Shown here piece by piece: positions 1-10,740 of a stretch of DNA of 64,000 nt. A model generated the notes under the pieces. The model was not told the origin of the DNA. It did no database searches and was given only the letters and a program-made list of their open reading frames with translations. This DNA is from Mermis nigrescens (lineage: Eukaryota; Nematoda; Enoplea; Mermithida; Mermithidae), in the NCBI GenBank assembly GCA_036768485.1, contig JAVLUZ010000273.1, positions 6,342,846 through 6,406,845 on the forward strand, given 5' to 3'. Within the stretch, counting starts at the first letter, position 1, and every line of letters starts with the position of its first letter. Made by a program: the position numbers and the translations under genes.

Positions 1-288
1 ACCCTTATTCGAAGTTTTGAGACTTTTTGGAAGCAGAAATTTAGGTTAAAAATATTAGAAATTTGGGCAAATAATCGACTCTGCAGAACAGTCGATAATC
101 TTTTGATCCTCACAAGCAATCGTTTCCTTGAAGGGGTTGACCCTCCAGAATGGCAATCTGACCCCCTTCCCCCGCAAAATGGCTGCACCCCCCCTCGATT
201 TTTTGCTAAAGTTGTAAACAGTATGCCTTTTTAGGCATTTTTAGCTCATTTGTGGCTCAAAAATTTCAAATTTTTGGCGCCTCGCGCC

Positions 289-496
<208 letters not shown>

Positions 497-712
497 GTCC
501 TGGGCACCAGCACCGGCGTGCTAGATAAAAGAGAAAAAATTAGTGTAAAAAGAATAATTGAAGCTCATTTATCACCAATTTAATGAATAAAGGCGCAAAA
601 AGGTAGCATTTTGTCAATAAAATCTTCTGATTAGCATAGTGAAGCATTTTGACTGAACTTCAGAACAAGTCTTCGAGCTTTAAAAATGAATTATTCATTT
701 AACGAAACAAGT

Positions 713-718
713 TTTATT
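713..718 (-). promoter_or_regulatory. poly(A) signal for the minus-strand exon at 726-1027
   Basis: AATAAA on the minus strand, seven bases downstream of the stop codon TGA at 728-726. Such a short 3' untranslated region is compatible with compact invertebrate genes. Confidence 0.45.
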
Positions 719-725
719 GAAAACA

Positions 726-1027
726 TCAATTAACAGCAAGAAGCGTGGACACTAATAAATAAAGTAAATTAAAATTAAAAACATCGACATATAGAGTGGA
801 AAGTTCTTCTAATTCTACCATCTGTAGGCCAGAAGGATGAGTACTACAGAGTATTTTCAACTTAATTTCATCAAATCCATTTTTATTTCTCCATTTCGTG
901 AGCAGAAGACCGTAAAACGCAGCTAGAATTTTAAAATAGTTTTTATGCAAAACTTTTCCCGGCAAATTATTCAGAAAAAGCTTGTTAAAACTTTGTAAAT
1001 GAACTTCTATGTAAGTCTTTTGCATTA
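726..1027 (-). CDS. terminal exon of an unrecognised gene
   Basis: On the minus strand an acceptor (GATATATTAG) at 1029-1028 precedes TA-ATG and a 99-codon frame: MQKTYIEVHLQSFNKLFLNN onward, including AAFYGLLLTKWRNKNGF and CSTHPSGLQMVELEEL, ending in a hydrophobic VFNFNLLYLLVSTLLAVN and TGA at 728-726. AATAAA follows seven bases after the stop. The exon begins with two codon bases, so it is either an internal-to-terminal exon or an exon whose ATG is the start. The product is not recognised. The combination of acceptor, frame, stop and immediate poly(A) signal makes a real terminal exon likely. Confidence 0.48.
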
Positions 1028-1482
1028 CTAATATATCCCTTGTTTGTTTTCAGAGGCTTTTGAAAATGTGAAATGATAAACTCAAATAATTTAACAAAAA
1101 GTTTTCGTGGCTATTTTTATGTTTGTTTCTTACTAGTTGAATATTTAACTAATGCACTAAAACCAAATTTCGATTTGACTAAGGAATCAACTACTGCACA
1201 AGCCAATCTTGATTGCGCTACACTTTAACTTATAATACACTATTTAACTTTTATTTTTCTTCGAATTTCAATTTTAATACAATTTTTTGTTTGTTTAATG
1301 CTTAAGTGAGGAAATTAATATGTATTCATAAATTAAAAATAATGAAGTCGTTACTAGCCAAATGAAATTTTGCCCTTAATATGTATATCCGGTGAAAAAT
1401 AGGTACAAATTTAACCCTTTTCGAAGAAGCATAGTACACTATATAATATGCTAATGTAGCACCGGCACCGGCACCGGTGCCG

Positions 1483-1615
<133 letters not shown>

Positions 1616-1938
1616 TTTATTATTGTTTTACTAGCTTTATTTTGCCGTTGTTTTATCTCGCTTACTTTCAGTTATTTTGCCTAGACTTGTGATTATGAAT
1701 AACTTTTTGAGAAAATCGAAAAGAAGAATATGTCAATAAATGAACAGATTTCTCGATCGGTTAACAATTAAATAATCGATTAATGAATGTTGTAGGATCG
1801 TATATGGTTATTAATTAATCTAATTTACCCGATTTTCACCTTATCTTACCATTTCTGTGCTAGCTATTTTTAGTTTAATCCTGCGTTTGATGGCAATTTT
1901 CGCTCTTATTTTGCTTTTTGGCTATTTAGGGTCAGAAT

Positions 1939-2206
1939 CATAGGTGGGCGGCACTAAATACCAAAGTTCTGGGGAAGGGGGTACATGATTTTTTCAAAGG
2001 TCAAAAGATGGTCTTAAAAATGGTGGTATGGCGAAAAAAACACCATTTTTTCAACGTTTTTCATTGAGCACTCACTATCCGTTGGCATCAAAAAATTGCT
2101 ATTAAAAAATGTCAAAAATTTAATTCTGGGGGGGGGGCTTAGGTTTCTGGTGGGGTGCATACCTTCGTCCAATCCCCTCCCCCACGCCCAGGTATGGTCA
2201 GGTATG
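1939..2206 (+). mobile_element. CATA-family short element
   Basis: The family is defined by ends CATAGGTGGGCG and, inverted, CATACCTGGGCGTGG, by the core GGTGGTATGGCGAAAAA, GAGCACTATCCATTGGCATC and TTGAATTCTGGGG, and by 8-bp duplications. This copy has a perfect duplication GTCAGAAT (1931-1938; 2207-2214). The right end is followed by an exon 22 bp away. Confidence 0.92.
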
Positions 2207-2228
2207 GTCAGAATACTTATTTTTTAAG

Positions 2229-2321
2229 ACGACAACTGAGAAACACGTGGAATCACGTCAAGGAACAATTCAAAAACGACATCGTTCTGACAGACATGCT
2301 TCAATTGCATAAATTTCTAAG
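2229..2321 (+). CDS. candidate exon of the 2.2-6.5 kb gene
   Basis: The acceptor is TTTTTTAAG/A and the donor CTAAG/GTGATA, both phase 2. It codes for 30 full codons (RQLRNTWNHVKEQFKNDIVL, then TDMLQLHKFL) with no stop. It starts 22 bp after a dispersed CATA-family element (1939-2206). Confidence 0.5.
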
Positions 2322-5300
2322 GTGATATTGATAATAATGAATAATAATGCTACCGTGATGCTCTGACAAGCTACAGTAATCCTGCGAATCTGTTCATTCG
2401 CGTGAACTTAAACTAATAAATTAACCTTGGCGAAGAAAAATATAAATTAATAATTAACTTAAATGATAATAAAAATAAAAAATAAGATTGGAAATAAAAG
2501 ATAAATAAATATAGAGATAATAAAGTAAAATCAAAAATAACTGATAATGGGAATAATTAATATTTTGGTCGTAAGAAAATTTATTATATCAATCGCTTGA
2601 TTAAATTGCGCCTTTTATTACGTCCATTGAAGCTCAGCCCAGAAATTTCACTCGAAATTAGTATTGTCGAAAGAGAGTTTGGATTTGGCCGAAAAAATGG
2701 TCATTACGTTTGATAATTCCGTTAAACAGGTACGTATTTAATTATTATTTACTTATTTATTCATTTGCATTTTTATTTTATCATTTATGAATTATTCTAA
2801 GTTTAAACTTGCTTGCACTGCGGCGGACTAGCCTGAAAGCTCAGGCATAATAGAAAGTCGTCAATATGATTAAGAAGATGAAAAAGGGATATAATACCAG
2901 AAAAAATAAATAGATATATAAATTAATAAATAAATAAATCAATAAATAAAAGGTGAAAAATGAGGCATGCTGTTAGTATAAGAGAAACAAATGAGCTTCT
3001 AAGTTATAAATTTTAAAGCATATACTCTTATTCGATTTAAAGTCATTTCCGGTTTACACTCATTCTCGATTATATAAGACATTTGCAAGTATATACCAAA
3101 CAAAGCCAGTTTACACCTACATACGTAAATTAAATTGTTGTGCATGATAGACTGATGTCTAAAGTTCTAATTCGAAATATAAGCGAAATTTTCACTCAGA
3201 ACTATCAATTGTCTTTGTTTACTTTACACTTGTCCTTTAAAATCGCAAAAATCAATTCGATCACTGAAGCTAAATTTAGCAATTGTTTGATATGAAAAAA
3301 TGGAAATTAAGATGAAGCATAGCGCAGCAAACTCATTTTAGCTTCATTGAAACTATGCCACTCATACTTTGGATTACGAGTGTAAACAGTCCTTTATGTG
3401 CCGTTCGTCTTATAAAGAAATTGTTTACGCTGCATCGTATGAGACCCATAAAAGCGCAGCATCTAATTATTGTCATCGAGGCTCTTACGCTTATAGATCT
3501 TTTCTATAGTAGCATGCTTAATTCCAGATACGTATGTGCATTGAAATCCTATAAAGCTTCAGCATTGTTTAGATGAGAGACGGTCAAAATTAAATTTGCT
3601 CACTGTAATTTGTTGATAATTTAATATTTTAATTTTTTAATTAATTTTCAACTCCTAAATAATGTTTTTAAATTTTAAATAATTTCAATAATTTAATTGA
3701 ATTATGTTTTTAATTTTAAAATAATTTTAATAATTTAATTAAATAATGTTTTTAATTTTTAAATAATTATAATAATTCAATTAAATGCTGTATTTAATTT
3801 TTAAATAATTCTACTAATTTAGATGAATAATGTTTTCAATTTCTTGAATAATTCTAATAATTCAATTAAATACCGTTTTTAATTTTTAAATAATTCTAAT
3901 AATTTAATTAAATAATGTTTTTAATTCTCAAATAATTCTAATAACTTACTAATAATTCTTTTGCCCACATACTCGATTCCAGTTTTCATACTTTTGCTCA
4001 AAAATTTCGATAGTAATTTATACTTATTTATACAACGTACGTACATTTAATATCGTAGCTATTGCTAAAACATGGCTGCGCGCAAAAGCCTAGAGAGGTT
4101 AACGGCCATTCTCCCGTTTCAACGTCGGAACAAGACGCTAGAAATAGTTCAGTCAGTTCGAGCAGTTAGCGATTCGTAAGTTATCACTTACGAATTTTTT
4201 TATATCACTTAATTATCACTTAGCCCGGCTTCGTTGAGCATGGCTTTTTCTAATTTTTTGGCCGTGAGCCAGGCTGCTTGAACTAAGCCAGACTTAAGCC
4301 AAAGTTAAGCCTAGCTAAATCCAGGCTTAAGTCTGGCCTCTTCAAGGGTGGTCCAAGCCAGTTCCGGCAAAAACTGAGGATGGAATAATTAAGCCCGGCT
4401 TAAGCCAGACTTATGCCTGTCTTGAGCTTAAATTAAGCCGTTGGGGGGTTGTGATAATATGCACCCCCAAGAAACCAAAATACCCCCTCAGAATTCAATT
4501 TTTAAAATGTTTTTTGTTGTTGTTTTTTTCGCAATTTTTTCATGCCAATGGGTAGTGCTCGATGAGAAACTCGATGAGAAACGTTGAAAAATGGTGTTTT
4601 TTCGCTAAACCACCATTTTTTAAGCCAACTTTCGACCTATGAAAAAATCATGCCCCCCCCAGAAGTTTGGTGCCGCCCACCTATGCTGCTCACGCCTGGC
4701 TTGAACGCATTGATAAATGATAAATCAGAATGATTCTGAGTTCTCGCTTAAGCCAGGCTCGAAGCGTACCTAATTCTTAATTGGTTGGTCAATTTTCACA
4801 AAAAAGATTGCCGCATTTTCGTCAAGTGCATATTTAACTTACTGCTTTTTTTATGCCAGGAAATGTTTTGGGTTCATTTTTCGGGTTTTATTTTTCGGAA
4901 ATCAACTTCACCTAGGTACCCTAATTTATTCGTTTTTACAGTATTTTCACTGATACTGGACCCTTTTTTCGAATGACTTTGATATTGACAAAAAAGACAT
5001 TATGTCACTGTAGCAAATGTACAAAACATAGCCCTCAACCCAGAGATCCCGCTGCCCATTGCAGGATCGGCCCGGCCCGTTGCCGGTTTAGGGCGATATA
5101 GGACAATGCTCAGGTGTGCGTACTTATATTTAAATCTGACACAGAAGCATAAGTGGGCGGCACCTAAATTCTGGGGGTGCAAGATTTTTCAAAGGTCAAA
5201 AAATGGCCTTAAAATGGTGTTATGCCGAAAAAACACCATTTTTCAACGTTTCTCATCGAGCACTATTCATTGGCATCAAAGAATTGCTAAAAAATTTAAA

Positions 5301-6528
5301 AAATTCAAAAATTGAATTCTGGAGTGGGGTATTTTTATTTCTGGAGGTGGGGGTGGTATTCTCGTTCCTGAGGATGCATACCCACCAAACCCTCCCCTTT
5401 CCCACGCCCAGTTATGCACAGAAGTACATAGAAGGCTTGCAATATTATTTTTTTAATACAATTTTTTTACTGTGTTTTGATGCCCTTATACATGTCGAAA
5501 ACGATATTTTTTACCACATCATTATAATCTAATTCCTGGAATTTTCTTGTTTTAATTTGGCTTCCTGGTTAGAGCGACTCTGGAAAGCGGGCAAGGAATA
5601 TAGTTTCATTACTGTAAATACGTAAGGCATTCACTTGAGTAATCGCTGCGATAGACGCAACCTGAAAATCTCGATTAAATTAATTGTTGCGCTTTACACT
5701 ACCTTTGATTACAGCTTAAAGGTGTATGTGGCATACAAGAGGATGGGGAGGGGGATATTGCCCCTCTTTGAGCTTTGAAATACTGATAGCTACGAGTTGG
5801 CCGGAAAACCATTACTGTATAGCTTTTTTGGGTTCAGAAATTTAGCAATACAGTCTTTTTGGGCTCAAAAAACTAGCTATATAGTCCTTTTTGAGCTCAG
5901 AAATGCTATTTAGTTGTCTTTTCTGAGTTAAAAGGATTTATAGCTATTTTCGACTTTAAAAAGGGATTAATAGCTATTTTTAGTGCAAAAAAGGCTGTGT
6001 TGCTATGTTTGTGAATTAAAAAAAGGCTCTATAGCTAGGTTTCTGACCCCAAAGGGACTATAGTGTTTTTATGAGCACGTAGCTATCTAGCAATTCTTGG
6101 TCCTACCCCTGAAACTTTGACCTTGCGCACCTTGTGCTGCGGGAACTCCCATACAAGGGCGTGGGGGTGAAACCCCCAGAATTCGGTTGACCCCAAAAAT
6201 CGACAGACACCGCTAGGATTGATTTTTTGGCATGGTTTTTTTCGCCTATTTTACACCAACCCAGAATTAGGCTGCTGCCCACGTATGGTAGTTTGGCGCC
6301 CCCTATGATTCTATTTTTGACTTTTTTCGCGATTCTTGTAATTTTAGCCCACCTAAATTCCGTTGCTGCTCATGTGTCCCTGAATGTCGTCTCTTTTTCA
6401 GACTTATGGAAACAATAGACGATTTGAAAGACATGAGAAAAATCGCTCTAAAAAATCGATCCTTATTAAACGAAATATTGAGCATGTCCAGCGATCAAAC
6501 GGATGTCGATAGTGTCGAAGCTTCATGA
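2229..6528 (+). CDS. 3' part of a multi-exon gene, protein not recognised
   Basis: Exons 2229-2321, (2377-2401), 2643-2729, 5573-5613 and 6402-6528 join in one frame across all splice phases. The product is hydrophilic and helical: RQLRNTWNHVKEQFKNDIVL in the first exon, KFHSKLVLSKESLDLAEKMV in the third, then SDSGKRARNIVSL and a final exon rich in Leu/Lys/Asp (METIDDLKDMRKIALKNRSL, ending VDSVEAS). The last parts could form a coiled coil. The first exon begins in phase 2, so earlier exons must lie upstream, perhaps outside the window. The model rests on phase agreement and protein-like composition; the 25-bp exon is the weakest link. No family recognised. Confidence 0.5.
2377..2401 (+). CDS. 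possible 25-bp microexon
   Basis: CTACAG/T ... CGC/GTGAAC encloses one base plus eight codons (NPANLFIR). It is proposed only because it converts the phase-2 end of the previous exon to the phase-0 start of the next one. Confidence 0.25.
2643..2729 (+). CDS. exon of the 2.2-6.5 kb gene
   Basis: The acceptor is CCCAG/AAA and the donor a consensus AAACAG/GTACGT. It has 29 codons in phase 0: KFHSKLVLSKESLDLAEKMV then ITFDNSVKQ. The internal ATG at 2697 (AAAAATGG context) could also be a start codon, which would give a 66-residue protein from the last three exons alone. Confidence 0.55.
3610..3955. repeat. AT-rich tandem repeat, ~59-bp unit
   Basis: About six units of the type AATAATGTTTTTAATTTTTA plus AATAATTCTAATAATTYAAT, almost pure A/T. 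Confidence 0.85.
4215..4440. repeat. AAGCC/GGCTT iteron region
   Basis: At least ten TAAGCC, GGCTTAAG or AAGCCAG motifs, continuing at 4690-4760 beyond the inserted CATA-family copy. It looks like the subterminal region of another element, but I could not define its ends. Confidence 0.5.
4440..4685 (-). mobile_element. CATA-family copy, left end eroded
   Basis: Reverse orientation, ends ...CCGCCCACCTATG at 4685. The duplication is not readable at the damaged end. Confidence 0.8.
5148..5416 (+). mobile_element. CATA-family copy
   Basis: Perfect 8-bp duplication CACAGAAG (5140-5147; 5417-5424). Lies 156 bp upstream of the small exon 5573-5613. Confidence 0.92.
5573..5613 (+). CDS. small exon of the 2.2-6.5 kb gene
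   Basis: The acceptor is TTCCTGGTTAG/A and the donor TTACT/GTAAAT. Thirteen codons plus two bases: SDSGKRARNIVSL. It starts in phase 0, matching the donor at 2730, and ends in phase 2, matching the acceptor at 6401. Confidence 0.5.
5805..6095. repeat. degenerate TATAGCTATTTTT minisatellite
   Basis: About seven imperfect units of 40-50 bp with ATAGCTATTTT and GAGCTCAAAAAAGG motifs, in the last intron of the 2.2-6.5 kb gene. Confidence 0.7.
6402..6528 (+). CDS. last exon of the 2.2-6.5 kb gene
   Basis: The acceptor is a strong CTCTTTTTCAG/A. It codes for LLMETIDDLKDMRKIALKNR, then SLLNEILSMSSDQTDVDSVEAS, and stops at TGA 6526-6528. The acidic, Ser-rich end after a Leu-heptad-like stretch is protein-like. 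Joined to 2697-2729 and 5573-5613 it gives a 66-residue product. Confidence 0.55.
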
Positions 6529-6637
6529 TCATTTTAACTAATCATTCGATCAATTTTATTCCGCTTACACTTTTGTATACGTAATGGCCTTATTTTTTGA
6601 CGACAGCGCTTTCTTATGACCGGGCTTATGATATGAA

Positions 6638-6868
6638 TTGTACTACAACTTTCTCACTGTATTTTCTATACGCTACGGATGTTATGTAGAACGCTGTACA
6701 AGTTATGCGTGTAAAAAATGCATATGCAAAAGAATAGAGGCTGCACTCTGTTTTAAACTGAAGTCAGTAAAAAAAGGAGTTAGTTTTACAAAAGAAAAGC
6801 ATTCTTCGCAAGGTAAAAGTAAAGTCGAAGTCATGAAAGTAGAACCTACAGATAAAGATAGTGATTAG
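6638..6868 (+). CDS. weak candidate exon, Lys/Glu-rich C-terminus
   Basis: Open frame ending at TAG with a C-terminal stretch of ordinary soluble-protein composition (KKGVSFTKEKHSSQGKSKVE, then VMKVEPTDKDSD) and a Cys cluster CTSYACKKCICK before it. A possible acceptor (TTATGTAG) lies near 6690. No partner exon was found, so it may be chance. Confidence 0.22.
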   Translation: MYYNFLTVFSIRYGCYVERCTSYACKKCICKRIEAALCFKLKSVKKGVSFTKEKHSSQGKSKVEVMKVEPTDKDSD

Positions 6869-6950
6869 GATAAAAAACTATGGAAAATGAGGATACAAAT
6901 ATGGTCGCCTGGATCTAGGAATGCGAAGTGTAGTAAACGATAGTTGGAAT

Positions 6951-7190
6951 AGGTGGGCGGCACGGCACCGAATTTAGGGGGGTGCAAGATTTTTCAAAGA
7001 TCAGAAATTGGCCTTAAAATGATGGTATGGCGAAAAAACACCATTTTTAACATTTCTCATCGAGCACTATCCATTGGCATCAAAAATTGCGGATAAAACA
7101 AAATACTCTGTAAAAATTGAATTCTGGGGGTTATTTTGGTTCCTCGGGGGGGCGTGCATATTGCATACCCCCAAACCCACGCCCAGGTGT
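6951..7190 (+). mobile_element. CATA-family copy
   Basis: All core motifs and the terminal CACGCCCAGGTGTG are present; the duplication is diverged. Confidence 0.82.
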
Positions 7191-7336
7191 GATAGTGGGT
7201 GATGCAAAGCCGCCGACCGAACATCCTCACTTTTATCCGATCGACCCATGTGGATCCGCCGGACACCCGGAATGGGATTGATTTTCTGTAGAATGTGTCA
7301 AGTTAGCGCTTTTCTCTTCTTGATTCTTCGACTTTT

Positions 7337-7527
7337 CAGGGATCTTGTTCCAACTTAATTCGGCGCGCGTTCGGATAATTAATCACTTTTCCACGTTTTT
7401 TACTTTACTTTGCTACACTGTATTCCTAATCACGGGTGGGTCTCCCGGCTATAATCTCTCGTGTACTAGATGTGTTAACCGACTTGTTTTAAAGAAGGAC
7501 TTAATCCTTCGTTTATTCATAGAATAA
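7337..7527 (+). CDS. weak candidate exon with one membrane-like segment
   Basis: A strong acceptor (CTTCGACTTTTCAG, ending about 7339) leads into a 62-codon open frame with FFTLLCYTVFLITGG and CTRCVNRLVLKKD, ending at TAA. No donor partner or poly(A) signal is evident. Reported only for the good acceptor and the open frame. Confidence 0.2.
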
Positions 7528-7894
7528 TCAAAAATTTGACTTTACAAATAATTAGGTACAATCGCTTACTTACGATGCTGATCCAAAAATACACGTGAAG
7601 GACAGGTAACGAGTTATATGAAGGGATGAATAATTGAATAATGTAAAATACAAGTTATGAAAGCGTAAGGTAAGGCTTTCTGATAGCAGTAGATAGGACG
7701 AAAACGCTGACTGAAGCAGTCGAATAAACGGAGCGCACAAGGCTGAAGCGGCGGGATTACAGAAAGCAAACGTTAGATTGAGATACTTTTTTTGTTCACG
7801 TTACATTTATTAAAAGTAGTTTTTTTGGGACTTTTCACTTAGATCGTCAATCGGGTCATATTTTAAGAAAATGAATTTTTATTTCCGGATTTTC

Positions 7895-8045
7895 GGAAGT
7901 CCAAATTCCATGTTTTTTTCCGCATGTTTTGAGCTTTCTATATACGTTTGCATGCATTTTAGCGCTCATAAGTCCAAATTCCATGTTTTTTCCGCAGCTT
8001 TTGAGCTTTCTATAGGCGTTTGCATGCATTTTAGTGCTTATATGT
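7895..8045. repeat. tandem duplication of ~73 bp
   Basis: AAGTCCAAATTCCATGTTTT and TTGCATGCATTTTAG(C/T)GCT recur at 7897 and 7968. Confidence 0.85.
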
Positions 8046-8118
8046 CCACAAGCGTACTTTCTATTCGCTTTCTATGCTTTAACCCGGAGTGACTTTTCCA
8101 TTTCGTCCCGGTCTTCAT

Positions 8119-8373
8119 CATACGTGGGCAGCAAGAAAATTCTGGAGGGGGGGGGTCCAAGATTTTTTGAAGGTCAAAAAATGGCCTTAAAAATGGTGGT
8201 ATGGCGATAAAAACACCATTTTTCGACGTTTCTCATCAAGCACTATCCATTGGCATCAAAAAATTGCGAAAAAAATTTTCAAAAATTGAATTCTGGGGGG
8301 GGGTCTTTTGATTTCTGGGGGGTGGTCTTTTGGTTTCTGGGGGGGGGGGTCCAGACCCCCACGCCCATGTGTG
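8119..8373 (+). mobile_element. CATA-family copy
   Basis: Duplications GTCTTCAT and GTCTTGAT (7 of 8). Long G runs in the 3' half. Confidence 0.9.
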
Positions 8374-8622
8374 GTCTTGATTCTCCATTGTTTCATCCTG
8401 TGGCTCTCGCTTTTTCATATGATTCAATTTTTTTGTTTTATTTCTATACTTGCTTATTCATTTTACGTGTTTTCCGACTTCCGCATATAAATTTCTACAT
8501 GGAGCCGTTGGATTTTCGCTCTGCGTTTTTGGCTGTACTTTCTGTACGCCTACACGCATTTTGCGCTCGTTTTCTTCGAATTTCTCGATCGTTTTTTTAG
8601 GTTTTTATCACATCGGATTAAT

Positions 8623-9673
8623 GGCCCAACCTGTAAATCCTACTAATGAAAAAGATAGGGAGAAAGAAATAGCATAATAAGCATAGCTTAGACCATCACA
8701 ATCATAAGTAACAACACCCGGAGCCTGGGAGAAACGGGTGAAACGGCGAAACAGTGATACGCATAGGTAAGCACTCCCGGAGTCCGGAAGAAACGGGAGA
8801 AACGGCGAAACCATGATAAGCATATGTAGGTAACCAAACCCGGAGCCTGGGAGAAACGGCGAAACCATGATAAGCATAGGTAACCACACCGGGATCCTGG
8901 GAGAAGTAGGAGAAACGGCGAAACCATGATAAATAATCTTACCCGGAGACTGGGAGAAACGGCGAAACCATGGTAAGCTTAGGTAACCACACCCGGAGAC
9001 TGGGAGAAACAGGAGAAACGGCGAAACCGTGATACGTTAGGTAACCACACCCGGAGTCCGGGAGAAACGACGAAACCATAAGCATAGGTAACCACACCCG
9101 GAGCCTGGGAGAAACGAGGAAAATGGCGAAACCATGATAAGCATAGGTAACCACACCGGGAGCTGGGAGAAACCGCGAAACCATGATAAGTATAGGTAAC
9201 CACACCCGGAGACTGGGAGAAACGGCGAAACCATGATAAGCATAGGTCCCGGAGCCTGAGAGCAACGGCGAAACCATGATAAGCATAGGTAACCATACCC
9301 GGAGCCTGGGAGAAGTGGGGGAAACGGCGAAACCATGATAAGCATTACCACACCAGGAGCCTGGGATAAACGGCGAAACCATGATAATTGTAGGTAACCA
9401 CACCCGGAGACTGGGAGAAACGGCGAAACCATGATATGCATAGGTAACCACACCCGGAGCCTGAGAGAAACGGGAGAAACGACGAAATTGATAAGCATAG
9501 GTAACCACACCCGGAGAAACGATTTCACCCGGGAGAAACGTTTCTCCCACCAGAGATAATTTTGATGGGAGAAACGTTTCTGCTGGGAGAAATGTTTCTC
9601 TCTCAGGGAAATTTTAATGGGAGAAACGTTTCTCCCACCGGCGGAAACACTAGTAGGATTTACGGGTTGGCCC
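8623..9673. mobile_element. 1.05-kb MITE with an internal minisatellite
   Basis: 26-bp terminal inverted repeats (8623-8648; 9648-9673; 23 of 26 match, inner part GTAAATCCTACTA) and perfect 8-bp duplications GGATTAAT (8615-8622; 9674-9681). The interior is almost entirely a minisatellite. Long minus-strand frames with YHGFAVSP repeats are artefacts. Confidence 0.92.
8690..9530. repeat. ~50-bp minisatellite (about 17 units)
   Basis: The unit contains GAGAAACGGCGAAACCATGA, TAAGCATAGGTAACCACACC and CGGAGCCTGG; some units carry an extra GAGAAACGG. It is followed by palindromic GGGAGAAACGTTTCTCCC motifs at 9515-9640. No spacers, so not a CRISPR array. Confidence 0.92.
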
Positions 9674-9976
9674 GGATTAATGGCCTTAAATCGCCAGTTT
9701 AAGCTATTAATCAAGCCTGTTACTTTAACGATTTTATTAATGTGTTTTGCTTAATGGCCATCTTAATTGGTTTTTTGGCTGATACTTGCTCCTTCTTCCG
9801 GTCTATCTAAAACTACAGTCGCACCTTACAATAATTTTAAAACACGCTTAGCATACGATTATCTTAACGCTTATATATGAATCATTGATAACTCAACATG
9901 AAATGACTAATACGCGTGAATTAAGTAATTTAAAATATTTTTATATGAACATGCAACATTATATAAGATATGTATA

Positions 9977-10723
9977 CACTGTTGTTTTTTTTGTACGAGA
10001 CAAAGATTTTGGAGGCTCGTACAAAGATTTTTCGGAGCCATCTTTGTACAATGTACAAAGACTTTTTGGGGCAAAGTAATAGTAATTTTAACGTTTTTTT
10101 GAGTATTTTTTAGCAAAATTTCAAAAAATTTTCGGCGCTTCGCGCCGAGTATCATAATTACATTTTATTTAGCTCCAGGCGCGGGCATTAAACACTCCAA
10201 AATCTATCTGTAAGCATCTTTGTACAGATTGAAGCATCTTTTACATCTATTTCCACTGTTTTATAAAGATTTTATGCAGAAAAAAGAACTATTAAACAAC
10301 TGTGCACTGTTTTCTGCCGTTTGAAGATAAAATTGACTCTTTTATCTTTGCGTTGCATTAAATTCATTAGCGAATTGGTGTCTATTATGAGATTCAGTCA
10401 GCACATTGCAACCGCTTATTATGTATAATTGTGCAACACAAGTCATTTTAACTTGCTGAGTCGAATTTTATGTGTAATTCGAACCTAAGTCTCATGAAAA
10501 TTTTGGCGTTTCGGGCCGAACTAATGTAACCAGCTGAATTTATGACAAAGTTACACCTTTTGCGAAGCGTGCGGGTCACGGATAACAATCTAGTAGTATG
10601 TAAAAATGTGTACATTCAATTGCATATCTATACGTTATATGTACAAAAAGATTTTCGCTCGTACAAAGACTTTTCCGGGGATCTTTGTACATGTACAAAG
10701 AGGCTCGTACAAAAAAAACAGTG
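9977..10723. mobile_element. 747-bp element with CACTGTT ends and TTTGTAC hairpins
   Basis: The ends CACTGTTG...TTTTTTTTGTACGAG and the inverted CTCGTACAAAAAAAACAGTG are flanked by perfect 8-bp duplications TATGTATA (9969-9976; 10724-10731). Inside are CTTTGTACATGTACAAAG palindromes and GGCGCTTCGCGCC hairpins (about 10133). No coding capacity. Confidence 0.9.
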
Positions 10724-10740
10724 TATGTATATATAGTATT

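Noticed and set aside
8690..9530. CRISPR-like regular repeat
   Set aside because: Units are directly adjacent with no unique spacers, and the array lies between transposon ends in a eukaryotic setting.
8608..9714. Frames of up to 225 codons on the minus strand with YHGFAVSP repeats
   Set aside because: They are the 50-bp minisatellite read in several frames; the frame changes between units and no start or splice context fits.
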